Shown in pieces: positions 25,822 to 33,561 of a stretch of DNA of 58,038 bases (within the stretch, counting starts at the first letter, position 1; every line of letters begins with the position of its first letter). The notes under the pieces are model-generated. The model was not told the origin of the DNA. It did not search any database and was given only the letters and a program-made list of their open reading frames with translations. The stretch comes from Microbacteriaceae bacterium PS02333 (GTDB lineage: Bacteria; Actinomycetota; Actinomycetes; Actinomycetales; Microbacteriaceae): contig JASCOI010000009.1 in the NCBI GenBank assembly GCA_029959665.1, positions 1 to 58,038 on the forward strand, written 5' to 3'. A program made the position numbers and the translations under genes.

Positions 25822-25867
25822 ACAGCCAGACAGCCAGACAGCCAGACAGCGACGGCGACGGCGACGG
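25822..25867. repeat. Short tandem repeats: ACAGCCAG x3, then GACGGC x3
   Basis: Three exact 8-bp units (25822-25845) plus a partial unit run directly into a 6-bp GACGGC array (25851-25867). They start 3 nt after the upstream stop codon. This is the third short tandem array between genes of the island. Confidence 0.9.
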
Positions 25868-25961
25868 GCAATATTCGAACGAGGTCCCCGCATCGGAGGT
25901 CGCGAGACTGATTCCCGCCGACGTGTATCCATCACAAGCATCTCCCGTTCGGGATTCGTCC

Positions 25962-25967
25962 TATCCT
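25962..25967 (+). promoter_or_regulatory. -10 hexamer TATCCT, leaderless promoter
   Basis: TATCCT ends 7 nt before GTG 25975, with no Shine-Dalgarno sequence. Confidence 0.45.
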
Positions 25968-25974
25968 GAAGAAC

Positions 25975-26844
25975 GTGGGACGCCTCCGACTGATTCTGTT
26001 GCTTGCCGTCGTCGTCGCTACGGCGGTGGGTGCATTTCGTGTCAGCATCGCTGTGTGGGGTTCGTGGTGGCGGTTCGACGGGGCGCCCACCGCCGAGGAA
26101 TGGTCCGCGTTCTTCGGCGGTTTCGTGGTCATCGGTCTCGTCTTCGCCTGGTACCAGATTCGCCAAGTAGACCGATCAAACCGGGCTTTGGCGGCCTCAA
26201 ACGAAGAGACCCGACGGGTGAATATCGAGACGATCCGGCCGAGACTCCTCGTCGACCTCGGACTCCACCGGTCCGTGTTCAAGGATCGTCGCGCGGCAAT
26301 GCAGGGCACTGTGGTCGTCGAGGTCGCGAACCTAAGCGCATCGACGGCGCGCAACGTCTGCCTGAGCGTCGAGCCGCCGTTTCAGTCGCTCGCTCACTTC
26401 TTCCTCCCGGACAAGATGCCGGCAGCGATGGCGCGAGTGAACAGCGTCTTCGACGGTTCGGTAAGCTTCGAGCATCTCGCTTCCGGTCGCCGCCACGGAT
26501 ATATCCTGGGGCGATTCCCCAAAATCTTCGAAGCGACGCCCGAGATGCCGCGCCGGTACGTCGTAATTGCCCGCTACACCGACATGAGCGGCCAACACCA
26601 CTTCGAGGACACATTCACACTCGACCTCGATGTAGCGGGCAGCGTTGAAGTGGCAACCGACCCCGTCACTCGGCTCGGCAAGGATGTCGAAGTGATTGGC
26701 GATGAACTGTCGCTCATACGACGCGCCATGAAGGATCGGACTGCGGTCCTCGAGGATGACGCAGACGCGATCGGACAGGCGCGGCGTAGGAGCCTTCGTC
26801 CGTCGCGCGTTAGATCATGGCGGTCTGGGCTTCGGAAGGGCTAG
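25975..26844 (+). CDS. Two-TM membrane protein with soluble C-terminal domain
   Basis: 289 residues. Two membrane segments (about 5-27, LILLLAVVVATAVGAFRVSIAV, and about 45-63, AFFGGFVVIGLVFAWYQI) lead to a C-terminal domain of about 220 residues, beta-rich in appearance (GTVVVEVANLSASTARNVCLSV; RYVVIARYTDMSGQHHFEDTF). That layout resembles accessory membrane proteins found beside defence and toxin genes, but no function is visible. GTG start behind a TATCCT hexamer. Confidence 0.65.
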   Translation: MGRLRLILLLAVVVATAVGAFRVSIAVWGSWWRFDGAPTAEEWSAFFGGFVVIGLVFAWYQIRQVDRSNRALAASNEETRRVNIETIRPRLLVDLGLHRSVFKDRRAAMQGTVVVEVANLSASTARNVCLSVEPPFQSLAHFFLPDKMPAAMARVNSVFDGSVSFEHLASGRRHGYILGRFPKIFEATPEMPRRYVVIARYTDMSGQHHFEDTFTLDLDVAGSVEVATDPVTRLGKDVEVIGDELSLIRRAMKDRTAVLEDDADAIGQARRRSLRPSRVRSWRSGLRKG

Positions 26845-26879
26845 CGTCGGCCAGACCTGACGGCGAGGGGCCCGAGCAA

Positions 26880-27137
26880 ATGCGCTCGTCGCATATCGGC
26901 ACGTCGTCCCGCGAAGGCATCGAGGTTGAGGGTTACCTTTGTATAATCCAAGGTGTGCGATGCTCCACGGGCAGGGCTGCGATCACATCCGAGGGTCAGG
27001 CGACGCGGGTATCGCGTGGTGTGCAAAAGCCGACGCATGTGCTTCGATGTCCGGTTTGTGGCTGGTGGCATGTGGTCGGCGTCGGGTCGCCCCTCGACCA
27101 GCCCACGTCAAAGCGTCGACGCAATGGGCGTCGCTAG
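26880..27137 (+). CDS. Small zinc-ribbon-like protein
   Basis: 85 residues from ATG 26880 (frame open to 26817). The C-terminal part HVLRCPVCGWWHVV has the C-x2-C-x3-H pattern of very small phage- and island-associated zinc-ribbon proteins, followed by a basic tail (TSKRRRNGRR). A nucleic-acid-binding role is plausible. Start uncertain. Confidence 0.45.
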   Translation: MRSSHIGTSSREGIEVEGYLCIIQGVRCSTGRAAITSEGQATRVSRGVQKPTHVLRCPVCGWWHVVGVGSPLDQPTSKRRRNGRR

Positions 27138-27857
27138 CCGACCCGCGCACAGATCAGCTGAACAGTCGTCCCGCCTGATGTCAGGCGCGCGCATAGTTCG
27201 AGACGTCCACGAGTGGCTGCCTCAACCTCGACTCGCGACCTGAGTATTTTACTGGAAGCGTCCCTATAAACGCACCTGCGCGTGGCATCACAGAAAAATC
27301 TCAGGGGCGCGCACTGGGAGACAGTGGGGGAATCGAGGTCGCTTTCCATTGGAAACCCCCGCTAGAGGAAGCGGGCCCTGTAAAGCGTTACTGGTTGGCG
27401 CAGGCGGAATTCGCGCGCACCGGGGCAGCGAAGCTTTCCCACGCGTGCGTTGGAGGGGCAATCAAATCGGGGCAGAAGCGGAGATCGCCGCGCAACGTTG
27501 GGGTGCCGATGCCGTCTGCTACGTCTACTCTGAATCCGCTTTTCTGTCAACACCCTTGCCGGCTACGGCGCAGGTTGGGACCGTTGCGTCGAGTACATGC
27601 AGCGGCAGTATTGCGCCGACCTCTGCTGGGAGGGCGAGCTAGATCACCCAGCATTGCGGTCGACCCCACCGGCTAACTGGGGCGATCACCTATCTCATGC
27701 AGGGCTTCCCGCTCCCGAGCCGGCGTGTATCCGTGAAACGATCGCCCCGGTAGGCGTGGATGGTCCTTGTCGTCCGTCGCTATCCGTGCGACTTCGAGCG
27801 AGGGGCTCCGGCGACGAGACAGCGGCTCGAACGAGAGCCTTTGTGTCGTTTCGGCTT
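27138..27857. other. Gap with possible gene remnant
   Basis: About 720 bp. Around 27460-27700 pieces in different frames (AEIAAQRWGADAVCYVY; then AGWDRCVEYMQRQYCADLCW) look more protein-like than their surroundings and could be a frameshifted remnant. Upstream and downstream parts hold nothing recognised. Confidence 0.3.
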
Positions 27858-28934
27858 TCACGCTGACGGAGCCGTCGCGGGTGATGCTTCCGCCAGCTCT
27901 TGTGGCTCAACTGCCAGCCACTCGTTCAGGATGCGCGCCGTCGTCGTGCAGAGGTCGTCAAGCTCGTCGAGACGGTGCGGTGTCGATTTCACGCCGAGCG
28001 CCCAGCCCTCCTTGTCCGTGTAGCCCTTGACGAGCCAGCGCTCGTCCCCGAGATGCTTTTCAGCGACATCGAGTTTGTTGTCGCGCGGCGGGTTCGGCTT
28101 CGCCTTACGGTCGTCATCGGAGCGGCGGGGCGCGGGGTGGAGGCTGACAGTCAGTTCCGTGAGACGGTCATCCGTCAGCACCTCCCTGCGCAGGGTCGCG
28201 AGGTGCTGAGCCCAGATTGGGGCCGTAGTTCCACCGTCGCCGGGGAAGTCGACGTCTACCGGGTTGGTACGAATCTCGATCCCGAGGCTGTACTCGAGGC
28301 GCAGCTTGCCGGGGTCGGTCGGCAAGCCCTGACCGGTGACTTGAATCTGACCGCGGATCGTCCGTCCGGACGCGAGCTTTGGCGAGTGGAACTCGATCGA
28401 CGGGTTTCCGTTGCCGTTCCGACGCACGTGCACCTTCCATCCGGGATCGGTGAGGAGGCGACCGAAGTTGGTGTCTCTCAGCACTCGTTCGACTCGCCGC
28501 TTCGTCAGTGGCATAGCGTCGACGTCGGCTTTGGTGAGCCGCGAGTCCTTGAACGACCCGAGGACGTCAGCCCATGCCAGGACACAGAGGTCAGGGAACT
28601 CTGGGGCGTCAGTCGCCTCAGGAAGCACCACGACCAAGTGGCCACCGCCGTGTTCCTCGAGCGCCTGCAGTTCCTTGTCGACCTGCTCCTCGGTCAGCTC
28701 GTGGTCGAACTTCGACTCGATGCCCACAATCGTGGAACGGTCTCCGTCGGTGAAGGTCAAGAGGAGGTCGATGTCCCCGATGCCTTCGCACCGCACCGAC
28801 ACGAACTCGCCGAGGCCCGGCTCGCTCAGATCGAGTGTCTCCCCCAGGAGCTTAGTAAATGCCACCGGATCGTGTCGGATCTCCGCTGCGAACGCCCGGT
28901 TCGCCATCGTCTCAGTTGTGTACACGACACTCAT
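27858..28934 (-). CDS. PD-(D/E)XK nuclease-like protein
   Basis: 358 residues. GDIDLLLTFTDGDRSTIVGIESKFDHEL gives the motif order D54/D56 ... E73-x-K75, a classical PD-(D/E)XK site, with the strand pattern expected around it. The C-terminal 200 residues are an unassigned beta-rich region. It stands alone, with no methyltransferase or helicase on its strand, so its trigger or target is unknown; a stand-alone defence nuclease is likely. The ATG has GAGGGG upstream. Confidence 0.7.
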   Translation of the reverse strand: MSVVYTTETMANRAFAAEIRHDPVAFTKLLGETLDLSEPGLGEFVSVRCEGIGDIDLLLTFTDGDRSTIVGIESKFDHELTEEQVDKELQALEEHGGGHLVVVLPEATDAPEFPDLCVLAWADVLGSFKDSRLTKADVDAMPLTKRRVERVLRDTNFGRLLTDPGWKVHVRRNGNGNPSIEFHSPKLASGRTIRGQIQVTGQGLPTDPGKLRLEYSLGIEIRTNPVDVDFPGDGGTTAPIWAQHLATLRREVLTDDRLTELTVSLHPAPRRSDDDRKAKPNPPRDNKLDVAEKHLGDERWLVKGYTDKEGWALGVKSTPHRLDELDDLCTTTARILNEWLAVEPQELAEASPATAPSA

Positions 28935-30083
28935 CGCCGTTTCCCCTCGTTGTCGACAGGAGCGACATCCCCCGCCCCCGCTGCCACAGCTCTGCGGCGA
29001 CGACAGTCAAGCAGATCGAGCGGTCTCCAGCGATCCAGCAGGCGACTTCACTTCTTGGCACAGTTACCGAACCGCTGACGTGTTGTCTCGGAACTTGCGA
29101 TCCACGCGCGGAACCACATGACTCCCGGACCGCTCAGGTGATGACCGGACCAAATGATCGACCAGCGCTACACATCGCATCCAGCAGCGATGCGACGCGC
29201 TCATGGCCGCACTCAGTCGACGAAGCCCCGCGGATGCTCCGGCAAACTCCTGGGCGCCGGAGACTCTCGGAACGCCGAGTCATCTATCCCGCCAGCCGAG
29301 GTTGTAGCCGCCCTTCCGACCGCGACGGAAACCGTTCCGCCACGAGTCGGATCGTCTCCACTTGGTAATACTCAGCTTGACGGACGCAAGGCCGCACCGC
29401 GCCTCATGTGCAAGTCTGACCGTTAGGTGTTCCGGATGCTAATGGCGACAGACACGTGAACGATGCGCCGCACGTGACCCCTGGTGGGCTGCGATGTAGT
29501 GCTGTGGGTTGACGGGTAAGAATCGGCGAGGAATCGGCCGATCGTTCCACTCATCCCTTTGCGATGCGGCGCTGTCGTCCAGACGCGCGAGCCAATGAGT
29601 CACGCCGAGCAGAGCCACCACCCACGGGTCCAAGCGGAGATTGACACGACCGCGCGACGCCAATGGCTCCTCGAGGACGTCAATCGAGCGGCGCGTCTGC
29701 TCCTGAGCAGCGGGGCCCAGCGCGCTCCAATAACGTCGTCGCGCTCCGCGGGGCCACCAAGCCAGCGGCTGCCGACCCTGACCGCGTGCGGCGAACCGTC
29801 CAATCGTGACTCACCGAATGCGGCAACGCCCGCCACACTGACCGCGCCCCTAGACGCTTCGGCTCGCCGCTACACAGGTCACCGCTCGCTGCTGGCTCTT
29901 TCCGCGACCCGGCCGAGGGGAGCGCGGAGAGTGTTGGTGTAGTGCAGCGGGCCACCGCGTCCTTGGCAACGGCTGCGACGCGCCCGACCCGTCAGCTCTG
30001 AGCTGGGTCCCCTTGCCGTCCCGCACGGATGGCTCATAGGGTCGTCGTGGGGGAAGCAGATCGCTGCCCTCAGGGAGGGAACA
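28935..30083. other. 1.15 kb gap without a supported gene
   Basis: Overlapping open frames on both strands are short and rich in Arg, Pro and Ser. A minus-strand piece near 29600-29663 (VNLRLDPWVVALLGVTHWLARLDD) is somewhat protein-like and may be a remnant. No repeat or RNA gene seen. Confidence 0.4.
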
Positions 30084-30665
30084 ATGCGTTTCAAGCGTGC
30101 TGCAATTGCAACTGGTGTCTTGGTGGCGACCGTAGGGGCGGCCGTCTCGTTCGGACCGGCCGCCGCGAACGCCGAGGACTTCAGCGTCTCGACGCCGGCA
30201 TCCCCGACGAGTTCATTGGTCATCAGGACCACACCGCAGCCAGGGACGGTCTCAACGCAGGCATCGAGTTCGATGGCTGACGGCAATCACGCCGTGTCCA
30301 GCTCTAGCTCGGGTAACCACATCAAGAACTCGTTCCGATCGACGGTGAAGATCGCGAACGCAGGCACCTTCGCGAAGGTGCTCTCGGGCAAGACCACCAC
30401 GTCATGGACGGGCTCGGGGTCCGGGACTGTTTCGTTGACGGATCACTTCTGGGCGACTGGCGTCGGCATCAGTATCTCTGTTCCGGCCGGTGCGTCGGGC
30501 AGCATCTTCAACCAGGGCGTCGACTACAAGGCGACCGGGAAGGGCACCTCGACGACGAACAACTATCAGGGTGTCGAGTGGGCTGGTCCGCTGCTCAGCG
30601 TGAACCAGAATACGACGTCCACCTGGAAGGTCGGGAACAACACCTACAGCCTGACCACGAACTGA
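30084..30665 (+). CDS. Secreted protein of unknown function
   Basis: 193 residues with a Sec signal peptide: basic start MRFKR, hydrophobic core AAIATGVLVATVGAAVSF, and AANA before the predicted cut near residue 30. The mature part is Ser/Thr/Gly-rich and beta-like (TVKIANAGTFAKVLSGKTTT, SWTGSGSGTVSLTDHFW), without cysteines. GGGAGGG 4-5 nt before the ATG is a strong ribosome site. No secretion system or immunity partner is adjacent. Surface or matrix protein, or a secreted toxin-like protein, cannot be told apart. Confidence 0.75.
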   Translation: MRFKRAAIATGVLVATVGAAVSFGPAAANAEDFSVSTPASPTSSLVIRTTPQPGTVSTQASSSMADGNHAVSSSSSGNHIKNSFRSTVKIANAGTFAKVLSGKTTTSWTGSGSGTVSLTDHFWATGVGISISVPAGASGSIFNQGVDYKATGKGTSTTNNYQGVEWAGPLLSVNQNTTSTWKVGNNTYSLTTN

Positions 30666-30672
30666 TATCGGG

Positions 30673-30703
30673 CTGCGCGGCCGCTCATCGAGCGGCCGCG
30701 CAG
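30673..30703. terminator. Bidirectional terminator hairpin
   Basis: CTGCGCGGCCGCT (30673-30685) and AGCGGCCGCGCAG (30691-30703) form a perfect 13-bp stem with a 5-nt loop between convergent genes. Confidence 0.75.
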
Positions 30704-30708
30704 TGCCG

Positions 30709-31116
30709 TCATCGGCGAAGCGCGCGAATGGACCAGATGGCAGCGAGCACCGCGACGACAATGGCTAGGCCGGCAAAGACCGTCAACCATGCCGGCATCG
30801 ACTGCGTAGCTGCTGCGAACACGAGGACGAGCGCTGATCCAACTCCCCAAAGGCCGGCGAGCACGAGAAGCACCACTGCCAGAACTCGGCGGCCCGAACT
30901 CGCCTGGCTACCGTTCGTCATCTCAGCGGCAACCAAGTCTTCCGGATCGCCAAGGCGTGCGCGCTCGGCGGCCATATCTCCGCCTTCCTCTGACACCGAC
31001 TGAAAATGTTCGGCCACCTGCTGCCGCAAGGCCTTCCGGCGATCTTTCGGGAGGTTGCGAGCTGCTCGGTCCAACCGATGCAGATACTCGATTGCCGGGT
31101 CGTCTGTGTTATTCAT
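30709..31116 (-). CDS. Small two-TM membrane protein (DUF1700-like)
   Basis: 135 residues. A charged N-terminal helical part (AIEYLHRLDRAARNLPKDRRKALRQQVAEHFQ) of the kind seen in HAAS/DUF1700 signalling proteins precedes two membrane segments (about 79-101 and 108-128). It overlaps the PadR gene by 8 bp. PadR plus DUF1700-type membrane protein is a common regulator/target pair in Gram-positive bacteria, in which the membrane protein is part of an envelope or transport response. Confidence 0.75.
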   Translation of the reverse strand: MNNTDDPAIEYLHRLDRAARNLPKDRRKALRQQVAEHFQSVSEEGGDMAAERARLGDPEDLVAAEMTNGSQASSGRRVLAVVLLVLAGLWGVGSALVLVFAAATQSMPAWLTVFAGLAIVVAVLAAIWSIRALRR

Positions 31117-31453
31117 GGTTCCCCTCCGAGGTGATGATGTCGGAAAAAGCTGGCGCGAAACGTGACCAGTCTGCCCGGTCCGCAGTCAGAGTCTGCGACC
31201 CGAGGGCAGTGAGGCGGTAGTACCGCCGCGGTTTCGGCTTCGTTGCGAGCGACCAAAAACTTTCAACAAGCCCTTCTCGCTCCAGACGGTGCAGCAGTGG
31301 ATAAATCGATCCTTCAGTAGTCGCCATCGTTGCTGACCGCCGCAATGTTCGGAGCACGTCTAATCCGAACATCGCGTCCGCACTGTCCAGCGCAGCAAGT
31401 ACTGCCGTCCGAAGTGACGCTCGTCTGAGCTGTTCACCGAAACTGCTGACCAT
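31109..31453 (-). CDS. PadR-family transcriptional regulator
   Basis: 114 residues from ATG 31453. The PadR winged helix is clear: LRTAVLAALDSADAMFGLDVLRTL, then TTEGSIYPLLHRLEREGLVESFW as recognition helix and first wing strand, then PRRYYRLTALG. The C-terminal helix for dimerisation follows. The minus-strand hexamer TACCTT (31466-31461) lies 7 nt before the ATG, so the message is probably leaderless. That hexamer is inside the palindrome at 31463-31485, so the protein most likely represses its own promoter. The alternative start at 31504 would place the operator inside the coding region. Confidence 0.88.
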   Translation of the reverse strand: MVSSFGEQLRRASLRTAVLAALDSADAMFGLDVLRTLRRSATMATTEGSIYPLLHRLEREGLVESFWSLATKPKPRRYYRLTALGSQTLTADRADWSRFAPAFSDIITSEGNHE

Positions 31454-31462
31454 GTCCAACAA

Positions 31463-31485
31463 GGTACCTTGCACGGCAAGGTACC
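31463..31485. promoter_or_regulatory. PadR operator: 10-bp perfect inverted repeat
   Basis: GGTACCTTGC (31463-31472), ACG, GCAAGGTACC (31476-31485). It overlaps the padR -10 hexamer and lies just upstream of the Shine-Dalgarno sequence of the divergent gene at 31503, so it can control both. Confidence 0.75.
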
Positions 31486-31502
31486 GCAAGGAGGAGATCC
31501 TC

Positions 31503-33140
31503 ATTCGTTCCTCTCGTCAGAAGAAGCTGCTCGCCGCGTCGCTGAGTCTCGTACTGGTCGTCGTGGGCGCGGTGGCGACTGTCGTGGTGGTCAGAGGTGC
31601 CCACGAGCAATCCGAACGCGCCGACATCTGCGCTCCAGCGCTGCGGCTGGTCACCGCTGCGGACGACTCTGCCTGGCGCGGCGCTGATCGACTCGATCGG
31701 TATGGCGCAGTCGAGGACTTCGCTGCTCAGTCGTCCCCTTACGCCACTTTGTGGTCAGCGCATATGGTCGGGCGGGGCATCGCAGATCGTCCGAGCGCTG
31801 TGTCCGAGTCCGCCATGCTGCGCACTGTTGAGCGTCAAGTTCGGGACGGGGACGCCGCAGTCGGCGGCTCAGCCGCGGCGCTGTCGGTCGCTGCACCGTT
31901 CTTGACAGCGTCTACCGCGGGTCGGTCGTTCGTGCAGCGAGAGGCAGCCGTGCTCTTCGACGGCGACGGGTATGCCGAGTCCGAGGGTGGCGAAGTGTCG
32001 GCGGTCGCGACAGCTCGAGTCGCGCAGGCACTCGTCGCCTCTCGCGGCAATGTGCCGGGGCCGGTGATGGACCGTCTGCAAGCCGCCTTGTCGGAGGGCA
32101 GGAGGCCGGAAGCAACCGTCGATCAGATTGACACTGCCGCCATCGCTTCGAGCGCGCTGTCCGCCGCGAGGAAGTCCACGCCCACGCAGGCTGAGCTGCA
32201 GACTTGGCTCGCTCGCCTCACCGCGTCGCCTATCGATTCCACGACGCTCCCCGCTGTGGCCCATGTGCTTGATCTCGCGAACGGGTCGAGCATGACGGTG
32301 ACGGCGCCCGATGCTCGGTTCGAGGGCTTTACTGAGTATGCCGGGGGTTGGTGGGGTATCGAAGGTGCGACTACACCGGATCCTCAGGTGACCGCGCTGC
32401 TCGCCACGGTTAGCGGCAGAACGGAGAAACTCGATGTTCGCGCCGGCGCTGTGCCGACGGGCTGGCTGCCCATCCCGGTTCCATCTGTCGACGCGTCAGC
32501 GCGGTGGGATTCGATACTCCAGCAGTGTGATAGCAATCGCGATCCTGCCGGAGAACACACTCTCAAACAGATACGTGACCTGGTCTCGAAGGGGAACGTC
32601 GACCTCGCGGCTCTTGTCGATTCGTCGTATTTTCTCGCCAGAGACGAACGGTTTGGTGCGGCGACCGCTGGGTTGCGCTCAAGAGTTTCGGCGGCCGCAA
32701 CCAAGCAAGCTGCGGCGCTGGATGGCGCTGACGTGGTCGATCGAACTCGGCTTGCCGCGGTCGTCGACCGAGTAGGCGGAGAGGCGCTTTTGGCTTCCTC
32801 CGGGCCGGAATCTGCGCCGGCGGAGGACGCGTTGACAATCGCCGCCCGAGCGCTGCTCGGTGATGATGCAGCCGCGAAGCGAGACATGCAGCGACTCGCG
32901 ATGAGTGGAGGCGGATACCGGTATTCGACAGCAGCGAAAGGCGCCGACGATGCGTCCACGGCGATGGGGGCAATGATTGTTGAAGACGCCGACGGGACGA
33001 TGCGGACGGCGCGCGATCTGTCAGGAGCCCAGCTCGCGGACGTTCAGCGACCGACGAGAACTACGTCCGTGACGCTTCTCGACCTTCAGTCCGCTGTCGT
33101 GCTGAGCGGTGGTTCGGGTATTCAACGGTTCGTTTGGTAG
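31503..33140 (+). CDS. Membrane-anchored extracytoplasmic protein, apparent ATT start
   Basis: About 545 residues. AAGGAGG (31488-31494) lies 8 nt before an in-frame ATT at 31503, and the protein then reads RSSRQKKLLAASLSLVLVVV, an ideal signal anchor. The only in-frame ATG (31452) sits upstream of the PadR palindrome, would translate through it, and has no ribosome site. The 520-residue exported part is Ala-rich and helical, with repeated helix-hairpin-like segments and few cysteines (CAPALRL, QQCDSN). No family recognised. Divergent from padR, so probably part of the same regulated envelope function. Confidence 0.7.
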   Translation: MRSSRQKKLLAASLSLVLVVVGAVATVVVVRGAHEQSERADICAPALRLVTAADDSAWRGADRLDRYGAVEDFAAQSSPYATLWSAHMVGRGIADRPSAVSESAMLRTVERQVRDGDAAVGGSAAALSVAAPFLTASTAGRSFVQREAAVLFDGDGYAESEGGEVSAVATARVAQALVASRGNVPGPVMDRLQAALSEGRRPEATVDQIDTAAIASSALSAARKSTPTQAELQTWLARLTASPIDSTTLPAVAHVLDLANGSSMTVTAPDARFEGFTEYAGGWWGIEGATTPDPQVTALLATVSGRTEKLDVRAGAVPTGWLPIPVPSVDASARWDSILQQCDSNRDPAGEHTLKQIRDLVSKGNVDLAALVDSSYFLARDERFGAATAGLRSRVSAAATKQAAALDGADVVDRTRLAAVVDRVGGEALLASSGPESAPAEDALTIAARALLGDDAAAKRDMQRLAMSGGGYRYSTAAKGADDASTAMGAMIVEDADGTMRTARDLSGAQLADVQRPTRTTSVTLLDLQSAVVLSGGSGIQRFVW

Positions 33141-33502
33141 CTGTCGGAGAGAGCGATTGGTTGAGGCGGACGCCGTCTGCCCCCTCGCCGCTACAGTCTC
33201 AGCCAGTGACAGTGGCGGATCAACCTAGAGCCAAGTCGTCAAGGTTGGTCCGGGCCGAGCCATCCCCGTTGGTCTGGTGAAAGTTGCGCCCCTCGCCACT
33301 TGCCCTCCACCGGTGATGGACCTAGGAACTCATGCGGTGACCGGTGTGCCGCTGACTTGGTACGGGGCGCATGCGTGCCTGCTGCAGCTGACTATGAGGC
33401 GCGAGGCGGTGGAGTGCGGGCACCTCACCTCGGACGAGACTGCACCCGCGGCCGCCCCGTCCTTCAACGCGTCGACGGACGAAGCTGCGGCTCAGCAACC
33501 AC
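33141..33502. other. Gap without a supported gene
   Basis: About 360 bp downstream of the anchored protein. One frame continues from 33277, but it is the antisense of the restriction-modification gene further on. No other structure seen. Confidence 0.4.
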
Positions 33503-33543
33503 AGCGAAGCGCCCGCTGCCTGATAAGCGGCGGGCGCTTCGCT
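33503..33543 (-). terminator. Terminator of the type IIL enzyme gene
   Basis: AGCGAAGCGCCCGC (33503-33516) and GCGGGCGCTTCGCT (33530-33543) form a perfect 14-bp stem with a 13-nt loop, about 20 nt beyond the stop codon. Confidence 0.75.
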
Positions 33544-33561
33544 GTTCCGGATTCGCGGGGG

